This document shows, piece by piece, positions 43,631 through 52,254 of a DNA stretch of 64,000 nt. The notes beneath the pieces are model-generated. The model saw nothing but the letters and a program-made list of their open reading frames with translations, had not been told where the DNA came from and searched no databases. The DNA is from Massilia alkalitolerans DSM 17462. GTDB taxonomy: Bacteria > Pseudomonadota > Gammaproteobacteria > Burkholderiales > Burkholderiaceae_D. Each line of letters begins with the position of its first letter. Within the stretch, counting starts at the first letter, position 1. The position numbers and the translations under genes are program-made. The DNA is taken from positions 18,452 through 82,451 of the forward strand of contig NZ_ATYR01000029.1 of assembly GCF_000427785.1 (NCBI RefSeq). Direction: 5' to 3'.

Positions 43631-43975
43631 TCAATGATGCTTGTGTTGATCCTTGGATGGGGCGACCGGCGGCGCTTGGCGTGCTGCGTCGTTGGCAGGT
43701 GCGGGGACCGGCGCGGCAGCTGGGGCGGAGTGGCTGCCGTGGCCGGCGTGACCCGCCTGGCCCGCAAGGGCATCATTGGCCGCGCGCCAGGCCTTGTCAG
43801 GCGTCTGGTTGCTGTTCGCGGGCGGGACGTGGCCGGTCAGCACAGATTCATACACGGTCGCAGGCACGGCGACCGACGGATCGGCCGGGTCGGGCGTACG
43901 AGGGGACTGCTGGGCCTGGGCTCCAAGCGCAGCAGCGGACAGGGCGGCAAAGGCAGCCCACAGCTTGAGTTTCAT
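43631..43975 (-). CDS. Small exported His-rich protein
   Basis: 114 residues: signal peptide (LWAAFAALSAAALGAQAQ), a short conserved-looking part (VPATVYESVLTGHVPPANSN), then His/Gly/Ala/Pro-rich low complexity (GQAGHAGHGSHSAPAAAP) ending KDQHKHH. Ten bp before the TolC start. Probably binds copper in the periplasm; not a named family to my knowledge. Confidence 0.7.
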   Translation of the reverse strand: MKLKLWAAFAALSAAALGAQAQQSPRTPDPADPSVAVPATVYESVLTGHVPPANSNQTPDKAWRAANDALAGQAGHAGHGSHSAPAAAPVPAPANDAARQAPPVAPSKDQHKHH

Positions 43976-44081
43976 TGTTCAATCCTCAAAATCGGTTATG
44001 AGGTGCGCAGGGGCACCAAACTCCAAGGCGCTTCGCTGCCGCGGCTAGGTGCCGGCACGAAGGCTTGGTCGATTAAGTGGA

Positions 44082-44498
44082 TTACTGCCGTGGAGGGCGT
44101 TGCGGGCCGTCCGGGATGAAACCGGCGACAAGGTCGGCAGGGGCGGCAACGACCGCCTCCGATCCGTCGAAGCTGGGGACGGAGAGCGAAGAAGAGGGAG
44201 GAGCAACGGCACCGATACAGAATGCCGAGCAGGCGCTGCAAGAGGAGTGCGAAAGCTTCCCGGTCTTGGTATCGGAAGAATCGCCGTCCGCTGCAGTGCC
44301 GGCCGAATCCATGGCGTGCATGCCGTGGTGCGCGTGCGGATCATCGGCGGCAGCGTGCGAACCGTGGTCAGTTAACTGTGCTGCGCCAGTGTGTTGCTGA
44401 ACCGGTGCGCAGGACATGCTGACGGACGCAGCCACCGCGTGCAGCGGAAGTGCGGCCATCAGGAGCCATACCAGCAATGTCGTGAGCAGACGGTTCAT
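44082..44498 (-). CDS. DUF2946/CopL-like secreted metal-binding protein (paralogue 3)
   Basis: 138 residues from the ATG at 44498; the longer frame to 44798 has no signal peptide before it. Signal (LLVWLLMAALPLHAVAAS), His/Met-rich middle (DDPHAHHGMHAMDSAG), Cys cluster (SSCSACSAFCIGAVAPP) and a closing RPPRQ. Same plan as 25685 and 32083 but more distant. First gene of the nine-gene minus-strand copper operon, so all three copper operons of the island start with, or are headed by, a member of this family. Confidence 0.7.
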   Translation of the reverse strand: MNRLLTTLLVWLLMAALPLHAVAASVSMSCAPVQQHTGAAQLTDHGSHAAADDPHAHHGMHAMDSAGTAADGDSSDTKTGKLSHSSCSACSAFCIGAVAPPSSSLSVPSFDGSEAVVAAPADLVAGFIPDGPQRPPRQ

Positions 44499-44840
44499 AG
44501 GTGCGGCGAGTATAGCACGACAGTTTTCGCGTTGTAACAGGTTTAAGCCTGAGCAAAGTCCGTCGGAGACCCTCAATTTGTAGCTAAACGTAAGTTTGCG
44601 GTGCGCCTCTGAACGCTTGCAGTGCGCGGGCAATGAAGCATCGCGGCAGCCTGGATCTGAAGACAACGGCAAGGCCTTTCCTTGTCGATAATCGGGAGCA
44701 GGCGGCTGCCGAGAATGACCTTGGCGCCGATTGCACGACGCTAGCTTCCGGATCAGAGTTCTGCGACACGAAATCGCCTGAATGAGGGGTGCCCACATTT
44801 TGAGGGCACCGCCGGTGTCACCCGGTGAGCCTGGGATTGG
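44499..44840 (-). other. Intergenic region between copper operon and copper chaperone
   Basis: About 340 bp without a supported gene. It contains the promoter at 44509-44517 and a hairpin GGTGCCC-acattttga-GGGCACC (44788-44810) that may end the chaperone transcript. Confidence 0.45.
44509..44517 (-). promoter_or_regulatory. Extended -10 promoter of the nine-gene copper operon
   Basis: On the minus strand TG-c-TATACT ends 10 bp before the ATG, giving a leader of only about 3-4 bases. The core matches the promoters at 25670 and 32068, including a shared TCGCCGCA-like stretch after the box. Confidence 0.55.
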
Positions 44841-45035
44841 TCAAGACTCCCGCGGCGGGAAGCCAGCGTCGCGAAGCGCTTCGGCGATCTGAGTCCGTGG
44901 CGCGGAGGTTTCAACTGTCACGAGCCGCGCCGGAGGATCGGTAGCGACAACCGCATGCGCATCGACCGACTGGATGGCCTTGGTGACGCTACGCGCGCAT
45001 CCGCCGCAGGTCATGTCGTCAAGATGAAATTGCAT
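44841..45035 (-). CDS. copZ: CopZ-like copper chaperone (HMA domain)
   Basis: 64 residues forming one heavy-metal-associated domain: MTCGGCARSVTKAIQSVD with the CxxC copper site, and a closing ALRDAGFP. Cytosolic Cu(I) carrier likely to deliver to the P-type ATPase at 45619. It has its own CueR-type promoter (45066-45096). GGC between the Cys residues is typical of small chaperones. Confidence 0.9.
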   Translation of the reverse strand: MQFHLDDMTCGGCARSVTKAIQSVDAHAVVATDPPARLVTVETSAPRTQIAEALRDAGFPPRES

Positions 45036-45065
45036 GATAAAACTCCTTTTTCAATGTGAACCGTC

Positions 45066-45096
45066 AGCATAAGGGTTGCCACGGTTGGAAGGTCAA
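45066..45096 (-). promoter_or_regulatory. CueR-type promoter of the copper chaperone gene
   Basis: On the minus strand TTGACC, a 19-bp spacer with the dyad CTTCCAACCGTGGCAACCCT, then TATGCT. The overlong 19-bp spacer is the hallmark of MerR-family activators, and the sequence fits CueR sites. Confidence 0.8.
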
Positions 45097-45144
45097 GCGT
45101 CCCGCCTCGTCGCCACGCCGGCGCCGGCGCCGGCAGGCCAAGGA

Positions 45145-45603
45145 TTAAAGGCTCACTCCGGCCGGGTGCCGCTGCAACGCACCGGTGCGCTGATCTGGCT
45201 CCTCAGGATTGTCGCCCGGCAGCGCCAGGTTGGCCAGGATGGGACAATCAGGGCGCTCATCACCGGCGCAGCAGCTGACCAGCGTTCTCAGGGTGTCTAC
45301 CATCTGCTGCATGGCCGCCATCCGTCGCTGCAGGTCGAGGATATGTTCCTGCGCCAGGCGCTTGACGTCCGCGCTGTGCCGCAACTTGTCGTTCCACAGG
45401 CTGAGCAGGTCGCTGATCTCCGCGACCGAGAACCCCATGTCGCGCGCGTTACGGATGAAGTGTAGGCGGTGGATGTCCGACGAAGTGTATGCCCGGTAGC
45501 CGGAGTGGGTCCGGCTGGCCGGAGGAATCAGGCCGGTCTGTTCGTAGTAACGAATCATCTTGGCCGATACTTTCGATGCCTTGGATGCTTCTCCGATATT
45601 CAT
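45145..45603 (-). CDS. cueR: CueR, Cu(I)-responsive MerR-family regulator
   Basis: 152 residues from the ATG at 45603 (an ATG two codons earlier is possible). MerR helix-turn-helix (IGEASKASKVSAKMIRYYEQ), dimer helix and a metal loop CCAGDERPDCP with Cys at 111, 112 and 120; C112 and C120 are the Cu(I) ligands of E. coli CueR. The tail after 130 is longer than usual. It follows the ATPase gene by 15 bp and is co-transcribed. Targets in the window: promoters at 45066, 48151 and 51602. Confidence 0.92.
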   Translation of the reverse strand: MNIGEASKASKVSAKMIRYYEQTGLIPPASRTHSGYRAYTSSDIHRLHFIRNARDMGFSVAEISDLLSLWNDKLRHSADVKRLAQEHILDLQRRMAAMQQMVDTLRTLVSCCAGDERPDCPILANLALPGDNPEEPDQRTGALQRHPAGVSL

Positions 45604-45618
45604 CTTCATTCTCCTTTC

Positions 45619-48117
45619 TTATCCAGCGGTGCCGCCGGACGCCATCATCGGTGCCCTGAACTGGCGCAAACGCAAAGCATTGCCCAGCACGAAGACGCTG
45701 GACAGGGCCATGGCGCCGGCCGCAAAGACCGGGGACAACAACAGGCCGAAAGCGGGATACAGCGCCCCCGCAGCTACGGGAATCAGGGCCGTGTTGTACG
45801 CGAAGGCCCAAAACAGGTTCTGGCGAATGTTCCCGATGGTGGCCTTCGACAGGGCGATGGCGTTCGGGACGCCCTGCAGGCTTCCCGACATCAGCACGAC
45901 GTCGGCCGATTCGACAGCAACATCGGTGCCGGTGCCGATCGCCAGTCCGACGTCCGCTTCCGCCAATGCCGGCGCGTCGTTGATGCCGTCTCCGACGAAG
46001 GCGACCCGGCCGTGGGCGGCTTTCAGGCGCCGCACCGCTTCCACTTTTCCCGCCGGGAGCACCTCGGCCACGACATCGTCGATGCCAAGGCGTCGGGCAA
46101 TCGCCTCCGCCGTGCGCCGGTTGTCGCCGGTGATCATCGCCACTTTCAGGCCCAGCCCGTGCAGGGCCGCGATGGCGGCCGGCGTCCCAGCCTTGATCGG
46201 ATCTGCTACTGCGATGATGGCGGCAAGGCGCCCGCCGATGGCCGCATACAGCGGCGACTTTCCTTCGATGGCCAAACGCTCGGCGGGATCGGCGAAGACG
46301 CCGACGTCCATGTCCAGCGAGCGCATGTAGCGGTCGGCGCCGACCTGAACTTCGATCCCATCTACCGTCGCGCGCACGCCCATCCCGGTTACGGAGTCGA
46401 AATCGGCCAGCGCGGGCAGTGCAATCCCTTCCGCAGCCGCCGACTCGACGATGGCGCGGGCGATCGGGTGCTCCGAGCGGGACTCTACTGCGGCAACCAT
46501 CGCCAATACCTCGGCGCGGTCGAATCCAGGTGCGACTTCGAGATCGGTCAGGGCAGGGCGCCCTTCAGTCAGGGTGCCGGTCTTGTCGAGCGCCACGACC
46601 CGTGCATCCTTGAGCAGCTGGAGCGCCTCGCCCTTACGGAACAGGACGCCCATCTCCGCCCCGCGTCCGGTACCGACCATGATCGAGGTCGGGGTGGCCA
46701 GGCCCATCGCGCAAGGGCAGGCGATGATCAGTACGGCCACGGCGTTGACGATCGCGAAACTCAGCGCCGGCGAAGGCCCGAACGCGAACCAGACCGCGAA
46801 GGTGAGCGCGGCGCCGAGCATGACGGTCGGGACGAACCACAGGGTGACCTTGTCGACCACGGCCTGGATCGGCAGCTTGGAGCCCTGGGCCTGCTCGACC
46901 AGGCGGATGATCTGGGCCAGCATGGTCTGTGCGCCGACGGCGGTGGCGCGCATCCTCAGGCTGCCTTGCTGGTTGACTGTGCCGCCCACGACGCTGCTGC
47001 CGGCGATCTTCTCGACAGGAACCGGTTCGCCGGTGATCATCGACTCGTCGACGTAGCTGCGGCCTTCGGTCACCTCGCCGTCGACCGGCACCCGCTCGCC
47101 GGGACGGACCTCGACCAGTTCGCCGAGTGCGACCTCGGCCACCGGAATATCCACGACACGGCCATCGCGCACCACGTGCGCGTCCCTGGCCTGCAAGCCG
47201 ACCAGGCGGGTGATGGCTTCCGAGGTGCGTCCCTTGGCGCGGGCCTCCAGATAGCGGCCCAGCAGGATCAGTGCCACGATGACCGCCGCCGCTTCGTAGT
47301 ACACGTTGACCGTGCCGTCGGGTAGCATTCCTGGCGCGAAGGTCGCGACGACGGAGTAGCCGAATGCGGCTGCCGTACCGACTGCGACGAGCGAATTCAT
47401 GTCCGGCGCCAGGCGTAGCAGGGCGGGCAGGCCCTTATGGTAGAAACGCCGGCCCGGAACGGCCAGCACCAGCGCGGTCAGCACGAACTGCAGGTACCAG
47501 CTCGCCTGCATGCCGATCGTAGTCATGATCCACTCGTGAACACCCGGAATCAGGTGCGAACCCATCTCGGCGGCAAAGACGGGCAGGGCGAGGACGCCGG
47601 CCAGGATCAGGTCGCGCTTCAGGGCCGCCTGCTCCGCGTCTTTCTTTTCCGCGGCTTCATCGTCGGCGCGCGCGGCGGCATCGACCGGCCGCGATGCGTA
47701 ACCGGCCTTGTCGATCGCCGCCACCAGGCTTTCGACGCTGGCGACGCCGCGGACCGTGGCGCGCTCCGTAGCCAGGTTCACCGTTGCCTGTGCGACGCCC
47801 GGCACTGCAGCCAGTGCGCGCTCGACGCGGCCGACGCAGGAAGCGCAGGTCATCCCCTCCACCGCCAGTTCTACCGTGCTGGCGGGGACGTCGTAGCCGA
47901 CCTTCTCGACGGCCTTGACCAGTGCCATCCGGTCGACGCTACCGGCCGGTCGGACTTCCGCCCGTTCAGTGGCAAGGTTGACGGAAACACGTTCGACACC
48001 CGGCACCTTGGCCAGGGCCGCCTCCACCCGTCCCACGCAACTTGCGCAGGTCATTCCCTCGATGGGCAGGCTGATCGTCGTCGTGCCGCGTGCACTCGTC
48101 GTGCTGGTCAAGCTCAT
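45619..48117 (-). CDS. copA: Cu(I)-exporting P1B-type ATPase
   Basis: 832 residues from the ATG at 48117. Two N-terminal HMA domains, each with GMTCASCVGRVE; membrane CPC motif in IIACPCAMGLATP; phosphorylation site DKTGTLTEG; hinge GDGINDAPALAEADVG; HP motif SEHPIARAIVE. This is the CopA-type Cu(I) pump that moves copper from cytosol to periplasm (named like, but unrelated to, the multicopper oxidase CopA). It has a consensus CueR promoter (48151-48181) and cueR behind it, a simple feedback loop. Confidence 0.95.
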   Translation of the reverse strand: MSLTSTTSARGTTTISLPIEGMTCASCVGRVEAALAKVPGVERVSVNLATERAEVRPAGSVDRMALVKAVEKVGYDVPASTVELAVEGMTCASCVGRVERALAAVPGVAQATVNLATERATVRGVASVESLVAAIDKAGYASRPVDAAARADDEAAEKKDAEQAALKRDLILAGVLALPVFAAEMGSHLIPGVHEWIMTTIGMQASWYLQFVLTALVLAVPGRRFYHKGLPALLRLAPDMNSLVAVGTAAAFGYSVVATFAPGMLPDGTVNVYYEAAAVIVALILLGRYLEARAKGRTSEAITRLVGLQARDAHVVRDGRVVDIPVAEVALGELVEVRPGERVPVDGEVTEGRSYVDESMITGEPVPVEKIAGSSVVGGTVNQQGSLRMRATAVGAQTMLAQIIRLVEQAQGSKLPIQAVVDKVTLWFVPTVMLGAALTFAVWFAFGPSPALSFAIVNAVAVLIIACPCAMGLATPTSIMVGTGRGAEMGVLFRKGEALQLLKDARVVALDKTGTLTEGRPALTDLEVAPGFDRAEVLAMVAAVESRSEHPIARAIVESAAAEGIALPALADFDSVTGMGVRATVDGIEVQVGADRYMRSLDMDVGVFADPAERLAIEGKSPLYAAIGGRLAAIIAVADPIKAGTPAAIAALHGLGLKVAMITGDNRRTAEAIARRLGIDDVVAEVLPAGKVEAVRRLKAAHGRVAFVGDGINDAPALAEADVGLAIGTGTDVAVESADVVLMSGSLQGVPNAIALSKATIGNIRQNLFWAFAYNTALIPVAAGALYPAFGLLLSPVFAAGAMALSSVFVLGNALRLRQFRAPMMASGGTAG

Positions 48118-48150
48118 GCTCCGCTCCAAACTCTAAATTTACATGCGACT

Positions 48151-48181
48151 AGTCTAAAGCTTGCCATCGTGGGAAGGTCAA
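48151..48181 (-). promoter_or_regulatory. CueR-type promoter of the copper ATPase-cueR operon
   Basis: On the minus strand TTGACC, a 19-bp spacer (TTCCCACGATGGCAAGCTT), then TAGACT. This is close to the classical copA promoter of enterobacteria. Start codon 33 bp after the -10. Confidence 0.88.
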
Positions 48182-48349
48182 GGGGGGCGCGACGGACAAC
48201 AGGAAAAATTTCGGCTGGGAGAATGCGGGGCGGCGTGGGGCTCCTAGGTGTGGTACCGCACAGCGCGCTTGCATGCGTCTGTCCGATCATGGCACGAGCA
48301 CGTGCGGCGAAGGGCGCTGCACGAACCAACACATCAAACGGAGGCGGCC

Positions 48350-48751
48350 ATGAAAACCGTTCAGTCTCGAGTTCTATCTGCAGTAGGTGCCGTTGCGCTG
48401 GTCCTGGGTATGGCCGGAAGCGCGTTTGCCCAGGCCGGGCACGCTCAGCATGGCTCTGCTCCTGCAGCCGGCAGCCAGCAGCATGCAGGGAGCGGCCACG
48501 AAATGATGCAGAGCATGGAAGCAATGCACCAGAAGATGTCGAGCATGAAAATGACTGGCGACCATGACCATGACTTCGCGATGATGATGCGCTCGCACCA
48601 CCAGGCTGGCCTCGACATGGCGCGCGCCCAGCTCAAGAACGGCAAGGATCCGGAGATGCAGAAAATGGCAAAGAAAATAATCGCGGACCAGACGAAGGAA
48701 ATCAAGAAACTCGACGATTGGATGGCCAAGCATGACCGGTCCGGAAAATAA
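48350..48751 (+). CDS. DUF305 exported protein
   Basis: 133 residues from the ATG at 48350 with ggaggcgg before it. Signal peptide (SAVGAVALVLGMAGSAFA), a His/Met-rich linker (HEMMQSMEAMHQKMSSMKMT) and the DUF305 helix bundle: HDFAMMMRSHHQAGLDMARA and KKIIADQTKEIKKLDDWM. DUF305 proteins are ferritin-like periplasmic proteins often near copper genes; His and Met residues of the helices probably bind metal. Confidence 0.85.
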   Translation: MKTVQSRVLSAVGAVALVLGMAGSAFAQAGHAQHGSAPAAGSQQHAGSGHEMMQSMEAMHQKMSSMKMTGDHDHDFAMMMRSHHQAGLDMARAQLKNGKDPEMQKMAKKIIADQTKEIKKLDDWMAKHDRSGK

Positions 48752-49153
48752 GCACGGACGGAATATAAGCTAAATAGCGAGTGCAGCGCGCCAAAGGCCG
48801 ATGCTGATAGCCTTGGCACGTTGCACCGAATTCCTCCTGTGCCAGTGGAGATGACGGTGCTGTGCAAGTTCCCGCCGTTTCAAGCTGCTTCCCGTCCTGC
48901 GATGACTGCACGCGTGCCCTCCCTCGCCGCCGGGTAAAAGCACCATCGCATACGCAGCCCCCATTTGCTTCCTATGGAACTCGACTCGCCTGCGCGCGTC
49001 TGAGCTCATTAGCCGCTTGCCGCCCATGTTTCGGCCATCAGTGAAGCGAAAGCGGCCCCGTGGGGGCTCGACAGCATGCGACGGAACGCATCGGCGTGCC
49101 GGCTTGGTAGTTCCCATCCATTGACCACCTAAACTTGCTCGTGGAGGGATGAC
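48752..49153. other. Intergenic stretch, about 400 bp
   Basis: I see no supported gene, RNA or strong hairpin. The open frame on the minus strand has no export signal, family motif or ribosome site and looks accidental. The stretch probably carries the end of the DUF305 transcript and the promoter of the gene at 49154. Confidence 0.35.
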
Positions 49154-49876
49154 ATGGACGCGTTGGACACGAAGTTGGGCCGCTTTCAGGCATGGGATCA
49201 ATCACGCAAGCTCGCCGGAAAGGCATTGCTGGGCCTTGGGATACTAGCCGCTGCCGTTGGCATGGCCCATGCGGATGGGCCGGGCAGAGGGAACACCGCG
49301 CAGTTCGAGAAGAACTACCTCGTTTTCATCATCGACCACCATTACTCGGCGCTGCGCATGACTGAGCTCGCGGCTGGAACAGACCCGATGCGCGATCCCC
49401 AGATCGTCAATCCTCAGGAAGGGACATCGCCAACGCCGGGGTTTGGCGCGACGCCGGCCAAGGCTAGCGACGACGAGATCAGGTCGATGGCGCGCATGGG
49501 AAACCGCGAGCAGAGAGAAGAAATTGCTCGAGCCCAGCGCATGCTCAGGGAATGGTACGGTATCCAGCATCAACCGCAGCTTTCAGCCGACGGTCGCCGC
49601 ATGATTGCGATGCTGGATGCTGCCCAGGCCGGCACCCAGTTCAACCAGGTCTTTCTGCGTTCGTTCAGCAACCATCACCTGAGCGCACTCGCGCCAAGTC
49701 TTCACTGTACGGTCAGGAGCGACATCCAGCATGATAGCTTGCGCCGTTACTGCGAGAACATCGTGATCGTTCAGAAAAACGGCATCAACGATATGAGGGA
49801 GATGCTGTGCAAGAAATATGCGGACTGCGGGTTCGTCCCGGCGGCCGGCCACAAACGGAAGGACGGGGAGGGTTAG
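49154..49876 (+). CDS. Larger DUF305-type protein
   Basis: 240 residues with gaggga before the ATG. N-terminal membrane or signal segment (ALLGLGILAAAVGMAHA), then two DUF305-like halves: FEKNYLVFIIDHHYSALRMT and FNQVFLRSFSNHHLSALAPS, each with the HH motif of the family. The C-terminus has three Cys (CTVRSD..., RRYCENIVIV, CKKYADCGF). Probably a periplasmic metal-binding helix bundle, a distant partner of the DUF305 protein at 48350. Confidence 0.75.
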   Translation: MDALDTKLGRFQAWDQSRKLAGKALLGLGILAAAVGMAHADGPGRGNTAQFEKNYLVFIIDHHYSALRMTELAAGTDPMRDPQIVNPQEGTSPTPGFGATPAKASDDEIRSMARMGNREQREEIARAQRMLREWYGIQHQPQLSADGRRMIAMLDAAQAGTQFNQVFLRSFSNHHLSALAPSLHCTVRSDIQHDSLRRYCENIVIVQKNGINDMREMLCKKYADCGFVPAAGHKRKDGEG

Positions 49877-50075
49877 CAAGTACGGGGGCTGCAGAAGCTT
49901 CGTGATGTTGGGAAGTGGTTGAAAGGTGGTAGTGCTCGAAATGGCTGGCACGCAATTCTCGAGCACATTTGGACGGGGTCACTGACGCGATGCACCCGGC
50001 CTTGGGACTGGTCAGAATGCCAACAGCAGTTGGCTTATATAGTGATTCCAGGCCCATCTCCGGTAAGACCACGTC

Positions 50076-51326
50076 ATGCCCAAAATCACCATTCTTGAGA
50101 AAACGAATCTGCAGGAAGACTGTTGGCACTCCATGTTGATCTCGCTGCTGAGAGGGCTGGCCGCGCTGCAGGTGGCTGCGGCACACCTGCGCGCCCAGGT
50201 CTATCCCGGATTCGGTACCGTGGAGAGCCCACCTTTGCTGTTCCAGGGACTGGCGTTCAACACGGGCTTCGCCTACCTCGCGGTGATCGTTTTCTTCGTT
50301 CTCAGCGGCTGGCTCGTCGGAGGCAGTTTCCTCAACAAGCTCGATTCGGACCGCGCGTTTCGACATTACGCGATCGACCGCGTGTCGAGGCTATGGGTTG
50401 TACTCGTGCCGACCTTCGTTGTCGTGCTGCTTGCAGGTGCTGCACTCGGGGTGCTCGATTCGACCCGCATGTCGTTTGCGGCAAGCGAGCCCTACTCGGT
50501 TAGTGCCTTCATCGGCAACATGATCGGCTTGCAGACGATTTTCGTTCCTGAGTTCGGCGGCAACTTTCCCTTGTGGAGCCTGGCGAACGAGACCTGGTAC
50601 TACGTGCTGTTCCCGTTGCTGGTGTTGGTGTTCCGCGGCAGGACGACCACGGCACGTATTGCGGCAGTGCTGGCCATCGTCGCCATCGTCCAGATGTTGA
50701 ATAGCGCCATCGTGCTCTATTTTTCGATATGGCTTCTTGGGGCAGCGTTCTCGCGGGTAAAGTTTGAAGCAGGGAAGGGGTTACGCTGGGGGCTGCTGCT
50801 TGTGCTGATCGGCAGCGCGGTCTACATTCGGATGAAGGGGAGAAGCGACATTACGCCGGAGAGCTATCTCCAGTATCTTCTGTTCAGTCTGGTTTTCGTA
50901 TTGTTTCTGTCCAGTATGCAATTCAAACGCCCGCCCAACCGACTGCTTGACCCGCTGGACCGCATCGGACGGTTTTTCGCGAACTTCTCATTTACCCTTT
51001 ACGTGCTCCATGTGCCGATGATCGTCGTGATGATGTCGTTCACCTCTTCGCTATACGGAATCGGCCAGCTCTCGCCCCACATCTTTTCTCATTATTTCGT
51101 CTACGCCGCCATGTACTTGTTGCTGGTGGTAGGCGCATATTGTTTCTACCTGCCGTTTGAGGCAAATACCGTGCGCGTGCGCCAATGGCTGAAGACGCAG
51201 TTCTTTGCACGCGTGGGCACGGTTCGCCCTTGGGCGGCAGGCTACCGTCACCGGCTTGATGTAGTGTTCTCATTCGGAGCGGTAGATCCAGGACCAGGTC
51301 GAGTCGAATCGGCGGCGGCCTGGTAA
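50076..51326 (+). CDS. Acyltransferase 3 family membrane protein
   Basis: 416 residues (an ATG at 50133 would give 397). About ten membrane helices. Family 3 features: LLRGLAALQVAAAHLRAQ with the catalytic His near the start of the domain, then AVIVFFVLSGWLVGGSFLNK and the RLWVVLVPTF segment. Such enzymes O-acylate surface polysaccharides or lipids. No sugar genes lie nearby, so the target is unknown; it seems a passenger in the island, perhaps altering the cell surface. Confidence 0.8.
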   Translation: MPKITILEKTNLQEDCWHSMLISLLRGLAALQVAAAHLRAQVYPGFGTVESPPLLFQGLAFNTGFAYLAVIVFFVLSGWLVGGSFLNKLDSDRAFRHYAIDRVSRLWVVLVPTFVVVLLAGAALGVLDSTRMSFAASEPYSVSAFIGNMIGLQTIFVPEFGGNFPLWSLANETWYYVLFPLLVLVFRGRTTTARIAAVLAIVAIVQMLNSAIVLYFSIWLLGAAFSRVKFEAGKGLRWGLLLVLIGSAVYIRMKGRSDITPESYLQYLLFSLVFVLFLSSMQFKRPPNRLLDPLDRIGRFFANFSFTLYVLHVPMIVVMMSFTSSLYGIGQLSPHIFSHYFVYAAMYLLLVVGAYCFYLPFEANTVRVRQWLKTQFFARVGTVRPWAAGYRHRLDVVFSFGAVDPGPGRVESAAAW

Positions 51327-51601
51327 GCCCTGTGGGAATGGCCAGAGGTGTCCTCGGCGCCAGGCGGTTGGGCGCCGGGCCAAGCCGGCGCCGGCTTGAC
51401 TGTTCGCATGACTCGGGCAGAGCGAGTAGCGAAGTCGGCGGAGATCCTGGCGTTGCAGCCGACTACCGACCAGGTCCGGCGAACCTCGCATTCAATGCTG
51501 ATCTCGTTGCCGTGATCCTCCCGCAAGGCTACTGACTCAGAAGGCATCGCTAATTCAATAGTGACGCTTGCGCCTGAGTACCACGACAAAGCGGAATACG
51601 C
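51327..51601. other. Intergenic stretch before the CueR-type promoter
   Basis: No supported gene. A minus-strand frame (51248-51589) overlaps the end of the acyltransferase and has no clear family or ribosome site. GC-rich inverted segments (GGCGCC-type, 51355-51392) could form a terminator for the acyltransferase. Confidence 0.35.
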
Positions 51602-51632
51602 TTGACCTTTCCATTGTTGTAAGGTTTACAGT
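51602..51632 (+). promoter_or_regulatory. CueR-type promoter of the ferredoxin-ATPase operon
   Basis: TTGACC, a 19-bp spacer (TTTCCATTGTTGTAAGGTT), then TACAGT. The ACCTTTCC...GTAAGGT dyad agrees with the two CueR sites at 45066 and 48151. Confidence 0.8.
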
Positions 51633-51661
51633 GGGCTCACTCAGTATTCGCGAGGTCCATC

Positions 51662-51856
51662 ATGTACCACCCAATCAGCGCGACGCCCAGTCCTGCAGAG
51701 CACCGGCCGCTCACGCCAAACTATTCGAACAATGCGGTCTCCGCACAGCCCCCTGAAGTTCGTGGGGTAGCAGCCACGGCCCGTTCGAATCGGCCCTGCC
51801 TGTTTTGCCGCTACCGTCAGGCCAGCACGCGCAACATGGAGCGGGATGATGCCTAA
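51662..51856 (+). CDS. Possible small leader protein with CxxC
   Basis: 64 residues, first frame after the CueR-type promoter, ending across the ferredoxin start (ATGATGCCTAA). The start has a weak gcgagg site. Composition is polar and Pro-rich with one CLFC pair near residue 46. The overlap with the next gene suggests translational coupling, but without a known family this could be untranslated leader. Confidence 0.35.
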   Translation: MYHPISATPSPAEHRPLTPNYSNNAVSAQPPEVRGVAATARSNRPCLFCRYRQASTRNMERDDA

Positions 51857-52187
51857 GATCCTCGTCCGGCCTCATCCTGACTATGCGCCCAATGGCGTAG
51901 AGCTGAACGTTGCCCCTGGTACGAGCATCTGCGACGCCCTGCTGGACAACCATGTCGACATCGAGCACGCCTGTGGTAAAGTCGGGGCTTGCACGACTTG
52001 CCACGTCATCGTGCGCGAGGGCGGACAGTCCCTGCGCCCACCGAGCGAGTCCGAAGAGGACATGCTCGACCGTGCGTGGGGCCTCGAACAGCAGTCGCGG
52101 CTTTCGTGCCAGGCGGTCGTTGCCGGCGCCGACCTCGTGGTCGAGATTCCCAGGTATTCACTGAACCACGCGAAGGAAGCTACCTAG
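51849..52187 (+). CDS. fdx: 2Fe-2S ferredoxin (adrenodoxin/ISC Fdx type)
   Basis: 112 residues from the ATG at 51849 (an ATG directly before it is equivalent), with ggagcggg upstream. Cluster ligands in EHACGKVGACTTCHVIV (C-x5-C-x2-C) and RLSCQAVV. The motif DMLDRAWGLEQQSRLSCQ is typical of ISC-type Fdx, which serves Fe-S cluster assembly. Placing a Fdx under a CueR-type promoter is sensible, because Cu(I) destroys Fe-S clusters during their assembly. Confidence 0.9.
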   Translation: MPKILVRPHPDYAPNGVELNVAPGTSICDALLDNHVDIEHACGKVGACTTCHVIVREGGQSLRPPSESEEDMLDRAWGLEQQSRLSCQAVVAGADLVVEIPRYSLNHAKEAT

Positions 52188-52254
52188 CCTCGCGCTCGCC
52201 GCCGGTTGCGGCGAGGGTCGAACAGAAGAACACGCATTTCTCAAGGGAGCCACC

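Noticed and set aside
45469..47325. 618-codon open frame on the plus strand
   Set aside because: Antisense to the copper ATPase and cueR; no motif or ribosome site.
48770..49201. 143-codon minus-strand frame between the DUF305 genes
   Set aside because: No ribosome site, signal or family pattern; it overlaps the start of the supported gene at 49154.
51248..51589. 113-codon minus-strand frame after the acyltransferase
   Set aside because: Overlaps the 3' end of a well-supported gene and shows no motif; kept only as a note on the intergenic stretch.
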